Positions 22,904-33,874 of a stretch of 64,000 bases of DNA are shown piece after piece. The position numbers and the translations under genes were made by a program. This DNA is from Valencia hispanica (lineage: Eukaryota; Chordata; Actinopteri; Cyprinodontiformes; Valenciidae), in contig OY747721.1 in assembly GCA_963556495.2 (NCBI GenBank), positions 13,584,649 through 13,648,648 on the forward strand, written 5' to 3'. The number at the start of each line of letters is the position of its first letter. The first letter of the stretch is position 1. A model generated the notes under the pieces. The model saw only the letters and a list, made by a program, of their open reading frames with translations. It ran no database searches and was not told where the DNA came from.

Positions 22904-24049
22904 CCATCCCCTAAAGGCCAGATTTTCTTTTAAATAATTGTTGATCGATAATTCTTCAGGTTTTCTAAAGTTTTTTTAAAGTTTGTTTTGGACTTTTACT
23001 CCTTTTTTACTCGTTTTCAGTCGATTCAGTTGATTCTAACTTTTCTCAAAAAACATGGCTAAAATTAGGTCTGGTTCACTGGAAATAGTTCACAAGTGAA
23101 GTTTGCAGATGGAATCAAACATCAGCCTATTACTAAAACCTGATTTTAGTGCCAGCTCTCAATACAGTGACTTAAAACAACCACAGCTTTGTTTGTGTTG
23201 CCACATATTCGCATGTCTTTGTTAATCATGTGATAGCTGCAGGTCGTATTCGGCCAGTGTGGGCTCTGCTGGCAGAACATGTTGATTTCATCAGGCCCTC
23301 CTGGGGTGTTACAGTGAGTAACAAAGTGCTTATGTTCCACATATAGTCCGAGCATGCACACATGCCCATGAGGTTATGAATACCCTTTAAATCAAGAAGC
23401 TGCAATATGCGACATGTAGCTCCCTACACATTCCTGTTTAAAAATACATTTATTTATTGAAGTAAGAATGTGGTTGGTTTGTCCAGGGTATAATACAATG
23501 CAGGCATGGATTAGGAATTAGGGCATCCAGAATGAGCACACACTCACATAATATATCAGCAGGGTTAATCTTGATTAGAGCTGCCTGAATGCTATGAAAT
23601 ATGGTGCCCTGACAAACATCTGCCTGCCACACAGCTGAGTGGGATAAACCAAAGTGCTTATTGTGGAAATGTCAGGCGAGGGTAGACAGTGATAGCAGGA
23701 GAAATGGTTGGGGATGTGAGACAAAGAGTGACATGACGTTGAGTGCTTTGCAGTCAGTTCTCTCGATGTTGGTGACAGACTCTTCCCCTTGCACTGGTGC
23801 CTTTGTTGTGGGGAAAATGTTTTGGAATTTGATGGCATGTATGCAGTAAAGGAGATTAGTCCGTATTTGCTTGATGCTGTTTCACAGTCTGGAAATGTAT
23901 GGAATTTCATTTCAATATTTTCAAGTCTGGATAAGTATCGAAAAAGAAAGCAGGAGTATGGAAAAATACTTTTCCAGACTAGATACCCATTGTCTAATAT
24001 TTATGTCTTTTCTTTGGTCCTTTCTTTTAACATTATTTGTTTTAATATC
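22904..24049. other. Unassigned sequence
   Basis: No recognised repeat or exon. Confidence 0.5.
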
Positions 24050-24600
24050 ATTACCTCATTCTTCATTCCTTACCTTCCTTTATTCTTTCTTCCTTAGTAT
24101 CATTTCTTGTCTACTTCCTTCATGTCCTTCTTTTCTACTTTGTGGCTTTCTTCTCCTCCTTGTGTCCTTCCTTCCATAAATATATTCTGCCTCTATTGAT
24201 TCCTTGTGTCCTTTTTCATTCCTTCCTGTCTTTTTTCTTGTCATTATTTTCTTCTTACCTTTATATCCTTCATTGTCTGTCCATCCTGTCTTTCCTTCCT
24301 TCCTTTCTTGTGTCCTTCCTTCCTTCTTTACTTAGTTGTGTCTTTCTTTTTTGTTCCTGGTTTTGTTTTGCCTTTTGTTTTCCATTCATGTCTTCCCTTC
24401 TTGCCTTTCCCTTTTTTCTTCCATTGTTTTCTTCCTTTCTTTCTTGTGTCATTCATTTTCTTATTTTTCATTTTTTCACTTCTGTCTATCCTTTGATGTG
24501 TCATCCTTTCTTTGTTTCTTTCATTCTCTTTGCCCTACCTTCATCCCTTTTTTCTTTCTTGCTTACCTTTCAGACTCTAGGTTTTTTTTCAAGTTGCACT
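24050..24600 (+). repeat. Degenerate polypyrimidine (TTCC/TTTC) tract
   Basis: About 550 bp of almost continuous C/T-rich sequence with scattered G and A, built from decayed TTCC, TTTC and TCCTTCC units. Open frames through it are rich in F, S, L and P and are not genes. Long mirror-like pyrimidine runs can adopt triplex DNA. Confidence 0.85.
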
Positions 24601-25224
24601 TCCAAAGCCTAACCACAGTAGCAACATGTGCTATAAATTTATAATGAGCTTTAGTAATAAATGCCGTATTGTAAACCTGAAGGACTGAGACTCTGAGTTA
24701 GGAAAAGTCTGGCATTTCTACCTGTTTATATGTTTTTTTAACTGATAAATGCACAAATTCTCTCATGGTATTTCAGCTTACAGATTTCATTTTTATCAAA
24801 AGGTTTTCGTGGTTGGTTTCTTTTTTCTCTCCGTAGCCTCAGTTGAAGCCCTAATGAGTAACTGCTTTTCTCTGTGAAATGTGAAGGTGCAGACATTCTG
24901 TTAACTTCTCTAAAGGAAACAGGGGGAAAAATCCCCTTCCTGTCAGTGGTCTCTCTGTCTCTGTTCTTGTGAGATCTGGAACTGATAAGTAAGAGGCCTC
25001 TGGTAACTGAACAGGAAGGATAGAGGGCCTGGCCCCTGGGTCCCAGCCTCTGCACACATGTCCACCACCCCTGGTAAGGCAAACAAAGAGAGCAGAGCTT
25101 GCTACTTAACATCAGGTTTCACAGTCTTCGAGCCTATTACTGGGATAATCACCAGGGGATACCTACGCTTGACAAAACGTGTTAAATACTGATTAAAGTG
25201 TTAAATGAACACTTTGCAACTTAC
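24601..25224. other. Unassigned sequence
   Basis: Nothing recognised. The 124-residue minus frame at 24738-25112 shows no domain. Confidence 0.5.
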
Positions 25225-25360
25225 CTTGACCTTTTTTCACATTGTTCTGTTACAACCACAAACTTCACTGTATTTTTCTCGTTTTTTTTGGTAATAAACC
25301 AAGACAAATTAGTGTATTTTCATCCCTTCACATTTCTAGAGAATAAATATCTGAAAACTG
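25225..25360 (+). mobile_element. Old Tc1-like terminal repeat fragment
   Basis: TTCACATTGTTCTGTTACAA, then CCACAAACTTCACTGTATTT match the inner part of the long terminal repeat of the older Tc1-like lineage seen also at 35347, 46020 and 63320. No partner end is nearby. Confidence 0.55.
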
Positions 25361-25473
25361 TATCATACTACTGTATATATATATAAAAAATATTGTTTGA
25401 TTAGTATTTATACAAAATGTTAAAATACGTATTTACCTTTAACATTACAACAATGTGCTGCTTTTTGTTATTA

Positions 25474-25760
25474 CACTCAACAAAAATATCAACGCAACAC
25501 CTTTGTTTCTGCTCCCATTTTTCATGAGATGGACTTAAAGATCTAAAATTCATTCCAGATACACAATATTACCATTTCTCTCAAACACTGTTCACAAATC
25601 AGTCTAAATGTGTGATAGTGAGCACTTCTGTTTTGCTGAGATAATCCATCCCACCTCACAGGTGTGCCACATCAAGATGCTGATCTGACATCATGATTAG
25701 TGCACAGGTGTACCTTATACTGCCCACAATAAAAGGCCACCCTGGAATGTGGAGTTTTTT
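25474..25760. repeat. Left terminal inverted repeat of Tc1-like element
   Basis: About 287 bp, matching 26814-27099 in reverse with few differences. The match fades at GGAATGTGGAGTTTT. Long repeats of this kind usually hold two transposase-binding direct repeats; the sites were not resolved. Confidence 0.9.
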
Positions 25761-25792
25761 GCTTTATTGTGGGTCTGGGGACTCAGAACCGC

Positions 25793-26801
25793 TCAGTATC
25801 TGGTGTGACCACCATTTGCCTCATGCAGTGCAACACATCTTCTTCGCATAGAGTTTATCAGATTGTCAATTGTGGCCTGTGGAATGTTGGTCCACTCCTC
25901 TTCAATGGCTGTGCGAAGTTGTTGGATATTAGTGGGAACTGGTACACGCTGTCGTATAGTCAAGCACATCCCAAACATGCTCAATGGGTGACATGTCCGG
26001 TGAGAATGCTGGCCATGCAAGAACTTGGACATTTTCAGCTTCCAAGAATTGTGTACAGATCCTTGCAACATGGGGCCGTGCATTATCTTGCTGAAACATG
26101 AGGTGATGTTCATGGATGTATGGCACAACAATGGGCCTCAGGATCTCATCACGGTATCTCTGTGCATTCAAAATGCCATCAATAAAATGCACCTGTGTTC
26201 TTCGTCCATAACAGATGCCTGCCCATACCATAACCCCACCACCACCATGGGCCACTCGATCCACAACATTGACATCAGCAAAGCGCTCACCCACACGACG
26301 CCACACACGCTGTCTGCCATCTGCCCTGAACAATGTAAACCGAGATTCATCCGTGAAGAGAACACCTGTCCAACGTGCCAGATGCCATCGAATATGAACA
26401 TTTGCCCACTCAAGTCTGTTACGGCGACGAGCTGGAGTCAGGTCAAGACCTCGATGAGGACGACGAGCATGCAGTTGAGCTTCCCAGAGATGGTTTCTGA
26501 CAGTTTGTGCAGAAATTGTTTGGTTATGCAAACCAATTGTTTCAGCAGCTGTCTGAGTGGCTGGTCTCAGACGATCTTGGAGGTGAACCTGCTGGATGTG
26601 GAGGTCCTGGGCTGGTGTGGTTACACGTGATCTGCGGTTGTGAGGCCGGTTGGATGTACTGCCATATTCTCTGAAACGCCTTTGGAGACGGCTTATGGTG
26701 GAGAAATGAACATTCAATGCACGAGCAACAGATCTGGTTGACATTCCTGCTGTCAGCATACCAATTGCACGCTCCCTCAATGCTTGTGGCATCTGTGGCA
26801 T
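25793..26801 (-). pseudogene. Tc1-like transposase with one frameshift
   Basis: The cut-and-paste enzyme of the element. From ATG at 26801 (MPQMPQALRERAIGML) it shows an N-terminal helix-turn-helix (STRSVARALNVHFSTISRL), a basic RPHNRRSRVTT linker, and a DDE domain with catalytic aspartates in FTDESRF and QDNARPH and the glutamate in SPIEHVWD. The second aspartate and the glutamate are separated by 34 residues (DD34E, Tc1 type). GGGGVMVWAG is the conserved glycine block. After VWDVLD the frame breaks near 25955, and the remaining C-terminal ~54 residues (QRVPVPTNIQQLRTA to the end HTRY) continue in another minus frame to TGA at 25793. The shift looks like a small deletion. All catalytic residues survive, but the C-terminus is lost, so activity is doubtful. 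A TTG five codons upstream (26816) is an unlikely start. Confidence 0.92.
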
Positions 26802-26813
26802 TTTGCTGTGAGA

Positions 26814-27099
26814 CAAAACTGCACATTCCAGGGTGGCCTTTTATTGTGGGCAGTATAAGGTACAGCTGTGCACTAATCATGATGTCAGATCAGCATCTTG
26901 ATGTGGCACACCTGTGAGGTGGGATGGATTATCTCAGCAAAGCAGAAGTGCTCACTATCACACATTTAGACTGATTTGTGAACAATGTTTGAGAGAAATG
27001 GTAATATTGTGTATCTGGAATGAATTTTAGATCTTTAAGTCCATCTCATGAAAAATGGGAGCAGAAACAAAGGTGTTGCGTTTATATTTTTGTTGAGTG
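26814..27099. repeat. Right terminal inverted repeat of Tc1-like element
   Basis: About 286 bp, reverse match of 25474-25760. Its inner end lies just upstream of the transposase start codon, so the repeat would also hold the promoter. Confidence 0.9.
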
Positions 27100-27101
27100 T
27101 A

Positions 27102-28644
27102 TATCAAAGTCTCAAAAAACCACATGGGAGTTTGTGATTTTTCATGATGAAATTGTAAAAAAAAATGTATAAGGGTTAGAAAGAAAGTACGTTTACTGGA
27201 AATGTTTCTCCAGCATTAAGATCTAAAGCTGAGGGAACTCTTCCTAACTTGTCGAACATTTTATAGTATGTAAAATTTGCTAAAATGGCACTCGATCGCA
27301 GTAAGCAATCTTTGCATAATTTCATCTCAGGCTCTCACATGTAAATCTTTTGTGTCTGCATGACTCAAAGGTTCATTGTTGCTGTTTATCAGATCGGTGA
27401 AGGCACACGACATGATCTGTGTGAGTAACTGGACTTTAAGAGATAACACCAGCTTTCCTTCTCACTGCTTCTGTCATTGCACCTTACAAGGGGGGTGAAG
27501 GTTCCTTATAACTTTCCACCAACAAAGATTGTCCATGCTATTCCAGCTCCGGCTCATCACAATCTCTTGCAAGGCTGAGTATGTCAAAAGAAATATATTT
27601 CTGGGCAGTGATGTTTCAGGGTGGTATTCCCACGAGAAAGCACAAGATAACATGCCAGAGTGACGCTTGAATTATTGGCCCATTAGTCACTGGAGAAAAC
27701 AGAGAGGGATGAACAACAATCTCCTATTTGTAGATAGTCCTCCCTAAAATACTATCCTTCACTCCAATCTGGTAGGAGCAGTAGGTTGGGGGTCAGAGAG
27801 CAGAACCTGTGGTATCCCAGTGCACTCCGTTGTAGCAGATGACCCGGATGCCTGTTCTAGGAACAGAACAGCACAGCACAGTGTACCACACTAAAAATAG
27901 ATGTGCCGTCATCTCCGTTTTCCCCGTAGACACATACAAGCGTAGATGCACACTTCTATATCCCTTCATGAGCACCCTGAACTAGAGGTGGCCGCAACCG
28001 CTCGTAATATGTCAGGGACATGCCAGAACATGTTTGACTGACAGGCCAAGTGCGGCAGAACAAAGTGCTTGTGTGCTGAGGACAGATGTTCTCCGCTGCC
28101 TGCTCTGATGGTCTGACTTGATGTACACCATGAGGAAGCCATTAAAGCAACACAACACTCCGCTGTGACCCTGTCGAAATCAAACCTTTTTTTTGTCAAA
28201 CCTGTGCTTTGTGTAAGCTATCCGCTCTGGCTCTGCCCAGACAAAGATGCTGGCAATAAAGAGGCGATTACCAAACAAATGAAGCAGTGCTTGCTTCCTT
28301 TGATGCCAAATTGAAAATGATATCCCTCTGACAAGTCTTCAACTTGTCAATTTCCTGCTCATGATGAATGGCCGGAACAAGCTGTGCCTCATGAGCCAAC
28401 AAATTAATTAATGACAATCTGTAATGTATTTAAGACCACTTGGCATTGATATGTTGGCCTAGGAACAGGTTTACCTCTCTTCTTCTTCAAATTTGGCAAC
28501 ATGAACCTTTCTTCTGCTTAATACCAATATGTCATTTCAGTTTTCTCTGTGGGTAAAAGCAGATTCATTAAATGGGTGGGCTTTTTTCTGGTGCTGTTAA
28601 TGACCCACACCCAACACGCTTGCCCAGGCTCTGTTAGAGTGTCT
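27102..28644. other. Unassigned sequence
   Basis: No recognised repeat or exon. Confidence 0.5.
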
Positions 28645-29225
28645 TGGAAGTATTGTTGTACCTTGAACTAATACATTGAATACATTCCACATTTTATTTT
28701 TTATTTCATGTCAAATCATGTGTATTCTGTCCTTTCTACTCTGATATCCCTTAATAAAATCCAGTGTTGTTATTTTTCATACTTTCTGTAGATTTTCATC
28801 ATGCTGAAACAAAGTTTTTTCCATCAGCAACCATTTGCTTCTTTGCAACAAGCCATTAAGTGGGGACAGCAAATCAATGGTGAATGGTGAACTGAAAAAT
28901 AACTACCTAAGCACACTATCTCTATTGTGAAACATGGTGGAGACAGTATCATGATAAAGGAGTTCTGCTCAGATAAGAAATACTATGTGTGGCAGAAACT
29001 AAACATTGTATATCACCATAAATGTACCATCCCAACAGTGAAACATGGTGGTGGAAGCATCATGCTGTGAGGATGCTTTTCTTCAGCAGGGCTAGGGGAA
29101 GTTAGTAAGTGGTGATAGGAAGATGAAGATGGATAGAGAGTGGGTAATTCAGTTAGATGTTGATAGTCTTGAGACTGGAGCTAAGGTTCATCTTCCAGAA
29201 GGAAGCACAATCTTGCCTTGGTCTA
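28645..29225 (+). mobile_element. Old Tc1-like element remnant
   Basis: Carries CTCTGATATCCCTTAATAAA, then TATGTGTGGCAGAAACTAAA and GTGAAACATGGTGGTGGAAG followed by CATCATGCTGTGAGGATGC, which is the transposase block VKHGGGSIM-L. The final part near 29155-29205 matches the region just before the second catalytic aspartate. Stops and deletions break all frames. The lineage (GGGSIML type) differs from the young element at 25474 (GGGGVMV type). Confidence 0.75.
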
Positions 29226-29304
29226 TCAAAAAAATCTCCAGGAAATATATTAGTTTGTTTGTGAGCAATTTTGCTTTTGAAAAGAACTGCATATTGTCTG
29301 TAAT

Positions 29305-29612
29305 AAAAATAGCTTGCATTTATACAGTGCTTTTTCAGATCCTCAAAGCATTTTACAACTCCATTATTCATTCACTCACTGGTGGAAAGCAAACTAGAAT
29401 TGTAGTCACACCTGCACTGGGGCAGACTGACAGAAGTGAGGCTGCCATTTCGTACCATCAGCCCCTCTGGCCAACACCAGTAGGCAAGGTAGGTGACGTG
29501 TCTTGCCCAAGGACACAACAGCATGTAGCAGGTAGAAGCAAGAAGCAAGAATCGAACCCACGATTTCTGGGTCTCAGGCCAACAACTCTACCACTTAGCC
29601 ACAGCCATCCTA
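29305..29612 (-). repeat. tRNA-headed SINE, minus orientation
   Basis: In minus sense it begins GGCTGTGGCTAAGTGGTAGA (A-box-like), reaches a B-box-like GGTTCGATTC, continues through TGTTGTGTCCTTGGGCAAG, and ends with GCACTGTATAAATGCAAGC, an L2-like tail. A tRNA-like head with a LINE-like tail is the definition of a tail-sharing SINE. Imperfect copy, no gene. Confidence 0.75.
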
Positions 29613-32037
29613 ATATCTGTAATATCTGAATTAAACTAATAAAAGGGCTGCAGGGTTTTGATTTAGCACATCAGTTGTTATCAATGAACCTTTTGAAGTG
29701 TTGGAGCACTCAACAAATAATGAGGGGAAGGTGGTGCAAGCTAAAAGTCTTGCAAAAGAGTCAGACTTAGAAGATTGTTCAATGTCTTCAGAAAATGATG
29801 TCTTTTTATTTGCATTACTGAATATATTAAGAATCTACCCTGTGTGTACTGTAAGTGTGCGTTAAAGTGGCTTCAACTCGGTTTTTATTGCCCTGCTTTG
29901 GTACTCTTAGATTAGATTTTTCATACAGCAAATACTTGTTTTCAGGCCAATAGCTTTAAAATTCCATCGTACAATAAGTTCCCATTGTCTTCACTGGCAG
30001 TCAGATTAAAATGTTCAAAGTGGTGTACAGGATGGAGAAATAATCAGCTAGATTAGATTCAGAGCTTGGAATAAAAGAGCAGAAATGTTGAGCTTACTAA
30101 ATATAGTTTTTTTTCTAGTTTTATAAATTAAAAAACCGCTAGACGTCATGAAAGATTTGTCAAACAGGGTGCTTACTTACCTGTAGCTTTTTAGAAAAGA
30201 TTCTGACAGTGCATGGGCTGTTTTTAGAATGTCCTCACCAGTTTAAGCCCTATTTAACTACAGTATTTACTTAAGCATGAAGGCTGCAACACAAGTGTAG
30301 TTTTCTAAGGCCACTTGTTAATAACAATAAATACCACAAAGTGAACATGTGGGGCATCTCTTCTTCTGATTGAAGCTGTAGGAATGACCATGTTTAAATA
30401 TTGCATTTGCAAGCATTTTCAAGTATTCCTGGTGTGCAGCTAAAAGGAAACAGATTGAGAGGCTAAACATGGCAGTGTTTATAGGGCACCTCTTAATATC
30501 TTTTATTTTGCTTGATTCTGCTCAAAGCTGCAGTGGGAGGAGTGAGGCACTTGGGCATAGTTCACATAAACAGCATGGTTCTGTGAGGAAAACCACAACA
30601 GAGACCAAACTAATGAAAACTCTGAACTTCATGACAGACAAGCCTGCTTGACCAAAAGATTTGATTATGATGTTATTCCTGACAGCCCAACTGGTTAAAC
30701 AGGATGATTAAGGCATAAGGGAAAAACAGCCCCTTTATGTTCTGCCTCTTCACTTTTACAAGTGCCTCATGATGATGGCAGGGTAGAGTAAGTGCTACTG
30801 ACGGTAGAGTTTGAGCTATCTTTGGGAAGGATTAGGAAAGACTGAATCTGAGCAGAGGGGAGAGGACACCAGGGTGGCTATGAAACATTCATGCACCTGG
30901 GGACTCTTTGCAAACGGGGAACTAGCTGAGCCAGTAATGAAGTAAAGAGCAGAGGCTCTGCTTTCGTCTACATCCTTATGTGCCCTAACTTGAAAGCCTA
31001 GCTTCACATAGTGATAAGTGAGAAAAATATAATCTTAGGGTGTTTTTTTAATTTTGTTTGGCACAACAAATTAGGACCACAGGTGTATGACAGGTTGTCG
31101 CTGAAAGCAGGTCAGCATAAGATGAGTTATTCCCATCCTTTTACTGATCTTCTTCGGACTTTATGTATGTCGGCGGTGTGCCAAATTTGGACATTTCCAG
31201 TTGCCCCAGTCAAACATTTGTCTCTTCTAAACTCATGTCGGTCAGTGGCCAAGGGCTCGCTCTGAGACTGAAGAGGAGAGGAGACAGCAGAGGAGCGCAA
31301 GAATGGCAAGATGAAGAGGGGAATGAAAGAAAAGTAATATTTAGACAGCTGCTCATGTGGAGTCGTCTATCGCTGTCTGTGGAAGGCGGGCGGAGAGAAG
31401 CGAGGAGGTATTTTGGCGTCCTCAGCTAGGCCCCAGACAAACTCCTGCTGCAGTATTGATGTCACTACACCCTCCTGACAGCGGACTGTAAATCACAAGA
31501 CAGAGTTATGTATAGATTTACAAACACCTGCTATCTGGACCCGTATATTACAGTAGTATATAAACCAACTGAGCAGAACAAACCGAGACAACCTGCTGAA
31601 ATATTTCTGAAGGTAATGCGTTATAGAGACTTATCTGAGAGCTCTTTGTCCATGTCCCCGTCTCAATGCAGTAACTGTGGTTGTGTGAGACAGCTGGTCA
31701 CATGTCTGCAGTCCTGTGCTACACTGGCCCTTTGCCTTGAGGTGGTGGATGGCAGCTGACTGCTCTGATTCACTGGGAACTCGACTTGTGTGCTGTGTGC
31801 CTCACAATAGATTGACTCATAAGGAGTTGACGCTGACTCGTTCACTGTCCATCTCTACCGTTTCATTAGGACTTTTTTGTTTCAGTTCACTGTTCCCTTT
31901 GTGTTTAGATTCAGACAGGCCTATTTCCTTGTATACATTCATGCATATGGCTGGTCGGTTTTACCATTTCCAATCATGCAGTTTAACTTCCTCAAGGAAG
32001 AATGCGGTCCACTGGTAACTGGATTTAAGGGGTTATC
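29613..32037. other. Unassigned sequence
   Basis: Long single-copy-looking stretch, AT-leaning, with no recognised repeat or exon. The CpG-bearing part at 31150-31440 has balanced composition. Confidence 0.5.
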
Positions 32038-32276
32038 TTAAAGGGGAAGTCTGATTACACAATTTTTCATGTATAGTTCATTAAAATCTTCATATACAAT
32101 ATAACCGAAATAAAATAAATATTGCAGAGGTGTGTATGTGTAGGAGACTGGCTGACAATTTGAATAGTGGGCCATTGAAAACTCGATTATTTCCAACCCT
32201 GGCGATGGAGGTGGAAGTGACGTGATTGGTAGTACTCTGTCAGAGAAAAAACAAAGTTTTTGGATTGTTTGAACCA
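32038..32276 (+). other. Possible 5' end and leader of a THAP transposon
   Basis: TTAA followed by AGGGG at 32038 fits the TTAA target and G-rich start of Kolobok-type elements. The segment leads to the THAP start codon at 32277 and holds GTGACGTGATTGG near 32217-32229. No matching right end was proved; a CCCCTTA near 33285 is a weak candidate. Confidence 0.35.
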
Positions 32277-32465
32277 ATGCCACATCAGTGTATAGCAAGA
32301 TATTGTTCCAACACCAGAGGAGCAGATTTAGACCTGTTTAGGTTTCCAGAAGATCTGGTTTATCGAGAACATTGGGCAAAAAAAAATAAAGATGCATCAA
32401 ACTAGAGACAAGTGGGCCCCACTGGATGCATCAAGGGTGTGCTCGGAACACTTTGAAGTAAGATA
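32277..32465 (+). pseudogene. THAP domain exon with one-base frameshift
   Basis: From ATG the frame reads MPHQCIARYCSN, giving the first C-x4-C pair, then LFRFPEDLVYREHW with the conserved F-x-F-P and tryptophan. A run of nine A (32378-32386) then shifts the frame. In the next frame the rest of the domain follows: KWAPLDASRVCSEHFE, with the THAP tryptophan and the final C-x2-H pair. GTAAGA directly after GAA is a good splice donor, so this is probably exon 1 of a multi-exon gene. THAP domains are C2CH DNA-binding fingers of P-element-like and Kolobok transposases. The complete C2CH set makes this a confident domain call; the A9 run makes it a pseudogene unless the assembly miscounts the A run. 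A live host THAP gene is the alternative. Confidence 0.8.
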
Positions 32466-32751
32466 AAGTAATGCAATTTAATATTAATTTTTAATGCAAC
32501 ATTATATAATGATAATGATAATAATATAATCATAAATGCAATAAATAAATGAAATGTAGATCTATTGTACACTGAAAAAAGAGTATGCTGCTCCAACTTA
32601 AATAAATTGTGTTAATTGGTCACATGTAATTGAATTACGTTTATCTAACTTAATTTATTCACATTTGTTTAACTTGACAACTTAATGAAAGTATTAAATT
32701 TACTTGGATAAACTTAGTTCAATTACAATATGAACAATTAACTCAAAAAAC
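32466..32751. other. AT-rich sequence after the THAP exon
   Basis: Probably intron or body of the same dead element. It has repeated AACTTAAT / TTAACTTGA words; no coding match seen. Confidence 0.4.
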
Positions 32752-33125
32752 ACATGGTTTCACATGGGAAAAATTATATGTCTGATATGTGTGAAAAACA
32801 TGTGACCACCTGTGTTTTGCACACATTTCCCGTGTGAATTTGCGACATTTTCCTGGTAATAAATTGTGAAACCCATGGACATTCACATGTGAACCCCATG
32901 GGATAACATATAAACCACATGTGAAACATGTTATTTTTCACATAAAACCTATATGTGGAAAGAAATGTGTGAAACCCTACATGTGAAGACCAGGTGAAGG
33001 CTGTGATTACATGTGAAAAATTTGTATTGCATGTGAAGTCCATGTGTGCTACACATGTAGTGTACCAGGAACTAGAGTGTATACCATGTGATACCATGTG
33101 AAGAACATGTTCAACCCATGTGACT
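32752..33125. repeat. Degenerate CATGTG-rich array
   Basis: About ten CATGTG words, most as CACATGTGAA or CCATGTGAA, spaced irregularly over 370 bp, with many further ATGTGT and CCCATGG variants. The unit is near-palindromic (CACATGTG) and E-box-like. It looks like a decayed tandem array, perhaps internal to a DNA transposon. Confidence 0.7.
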
Positions 33126-33540
33126 TTTCCATAAGGGGTAGAATAGACTTAGAATAGATTTAGATGACGTCTAATCTGAATCAATCATTCAGTCTTTTTT
33201 TTTGAATAATGACATGCTAGATCTGTACAGAATTAAACAATAACTGAAAAATACAGATTTTTCTAGATTTATTCTAAATTTATTACCCCTTAGCGCTCCT
33301 TTGTCCCGCGGGCAGAACATTGCCTACTTCCGGGTTTAAATCCACCAATCTGCTTGACCAGCTTCTATGTACATAGAGGGCCGGCACCCTGGGTGGGCCT
33401 GGCCCGCCCATTCAGGTATTGGGCCCTCCCAACACAGATTACAATGCCCTAAGTTCCAACTATGCAATGTATTGACTCTGGTCCACAGTCGGTGGCGATA
33501 ATGCACCAGTTTGTTTTAAAACGTTTTGTGGCCATAGTTG
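33126..33540. other. Unassigned sequence
   Basis: Includes GGGCCGGCACCCTGGGTGGG near 33379, which resembles the edge of a dispersed repeat. Nothing firmer. Confidence 0.4.
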
Positions 33541-33720
33541 TTTTTATTTGACAATGGATAGTACATAGAAGGGGAGAGAAGTGGGGGAAGACATGCGACA
33601 AAGGTCCACCAGGATAGGACTTGAACCTGGGACAACCGCATCAAGGACTGAGGCCTTTGTACATGGGGCACCCGCACTAATCACTATGGCCCAATTTGTT
33701 GTTTGCAGGCTGCTGATTAA
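33541..33720 (-). repeat. Second SINE-like family, minus orientation
   Basis: On the plus strand TTTTATTTGACAATGGATAG leads to GGAAGACATGCGACAAAGGT and GGACTTGAACCTGGGACAAC, in which the minus-strand GGTTCAAGTCC is a B-box-like element. The pattern fits a tRNA-like head in reverse. The family is common in percomorph fish as I know it. No gene. Confidence 0.6.
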
Positions 33721-33733
33721 CACAAAGAAGAAG

Positions 33734-33864
33734 AGGTCCATCCATCCATCCATTTTCTGTACCTGTGCATCTTATGCAGGGTTGCAGGGGGCTGGTGCCT
33801 ATCTCCAGCAGTCACGGGGTGAGAGGCGGGGTACACCCTGGACAGCTCGGTGGTCCATCACAGA
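33734..33864 (-). repeat. SINE-like teleost repeat, 5' truncated (copy C)
   Basis: Starts with the reversed tail (CCAT)n and runs through GTTGCAGGGGGCTGGTGCC to GGACAGCTCGG, then stops; the tRNA-like head is missing. AAAGAAGAAG flanks it on both sides (33724-33733, 33865-33874), consistent with a 10-bp target duplication and 5' truncation by LINE machinery. Confidence 0.75.
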
Positions 33865-33874
33865 AAAGAAGAAG

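Larger units (their letters stand above)
25474..27099 (-). mobile_element. Nearly intact Tc1/mariner-superfamily transposon
   Basis: 1626 bp bounded by CACTCAACAAAAATAT at 25474 and its inverted match ending at 27099, each preceded or followed by TA (25472-25473 and 27100-27101), the universal Tc1/mariner target duplication. Inverted repeats are about 286 bp each and nearly identical, so the copy is fairly young. A single transposase gene on the minus strand fills the interior. It inserted next to an old Tc1 fragment at 25225. Confidence 0.95.

Noticed and set aside
24142..24644. Hydrophobic frames that look like membrane proteins
   Set aside because: F/L/S/P-rich translation of the polypyrimidine tract.
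26025..26630. 201-residue plus-strand frame
   Set aside because: Antisense shadow of the Tc1-like transposase.
29545..29612. tRNA-like sequence with A- and B-box words
   Set aside because: It is the head of a SINE: the body and tail follow and the cloverleaf is degraded. The heads at 4036 and 34837-34901 are rejected as tRNA genes for the same reason.
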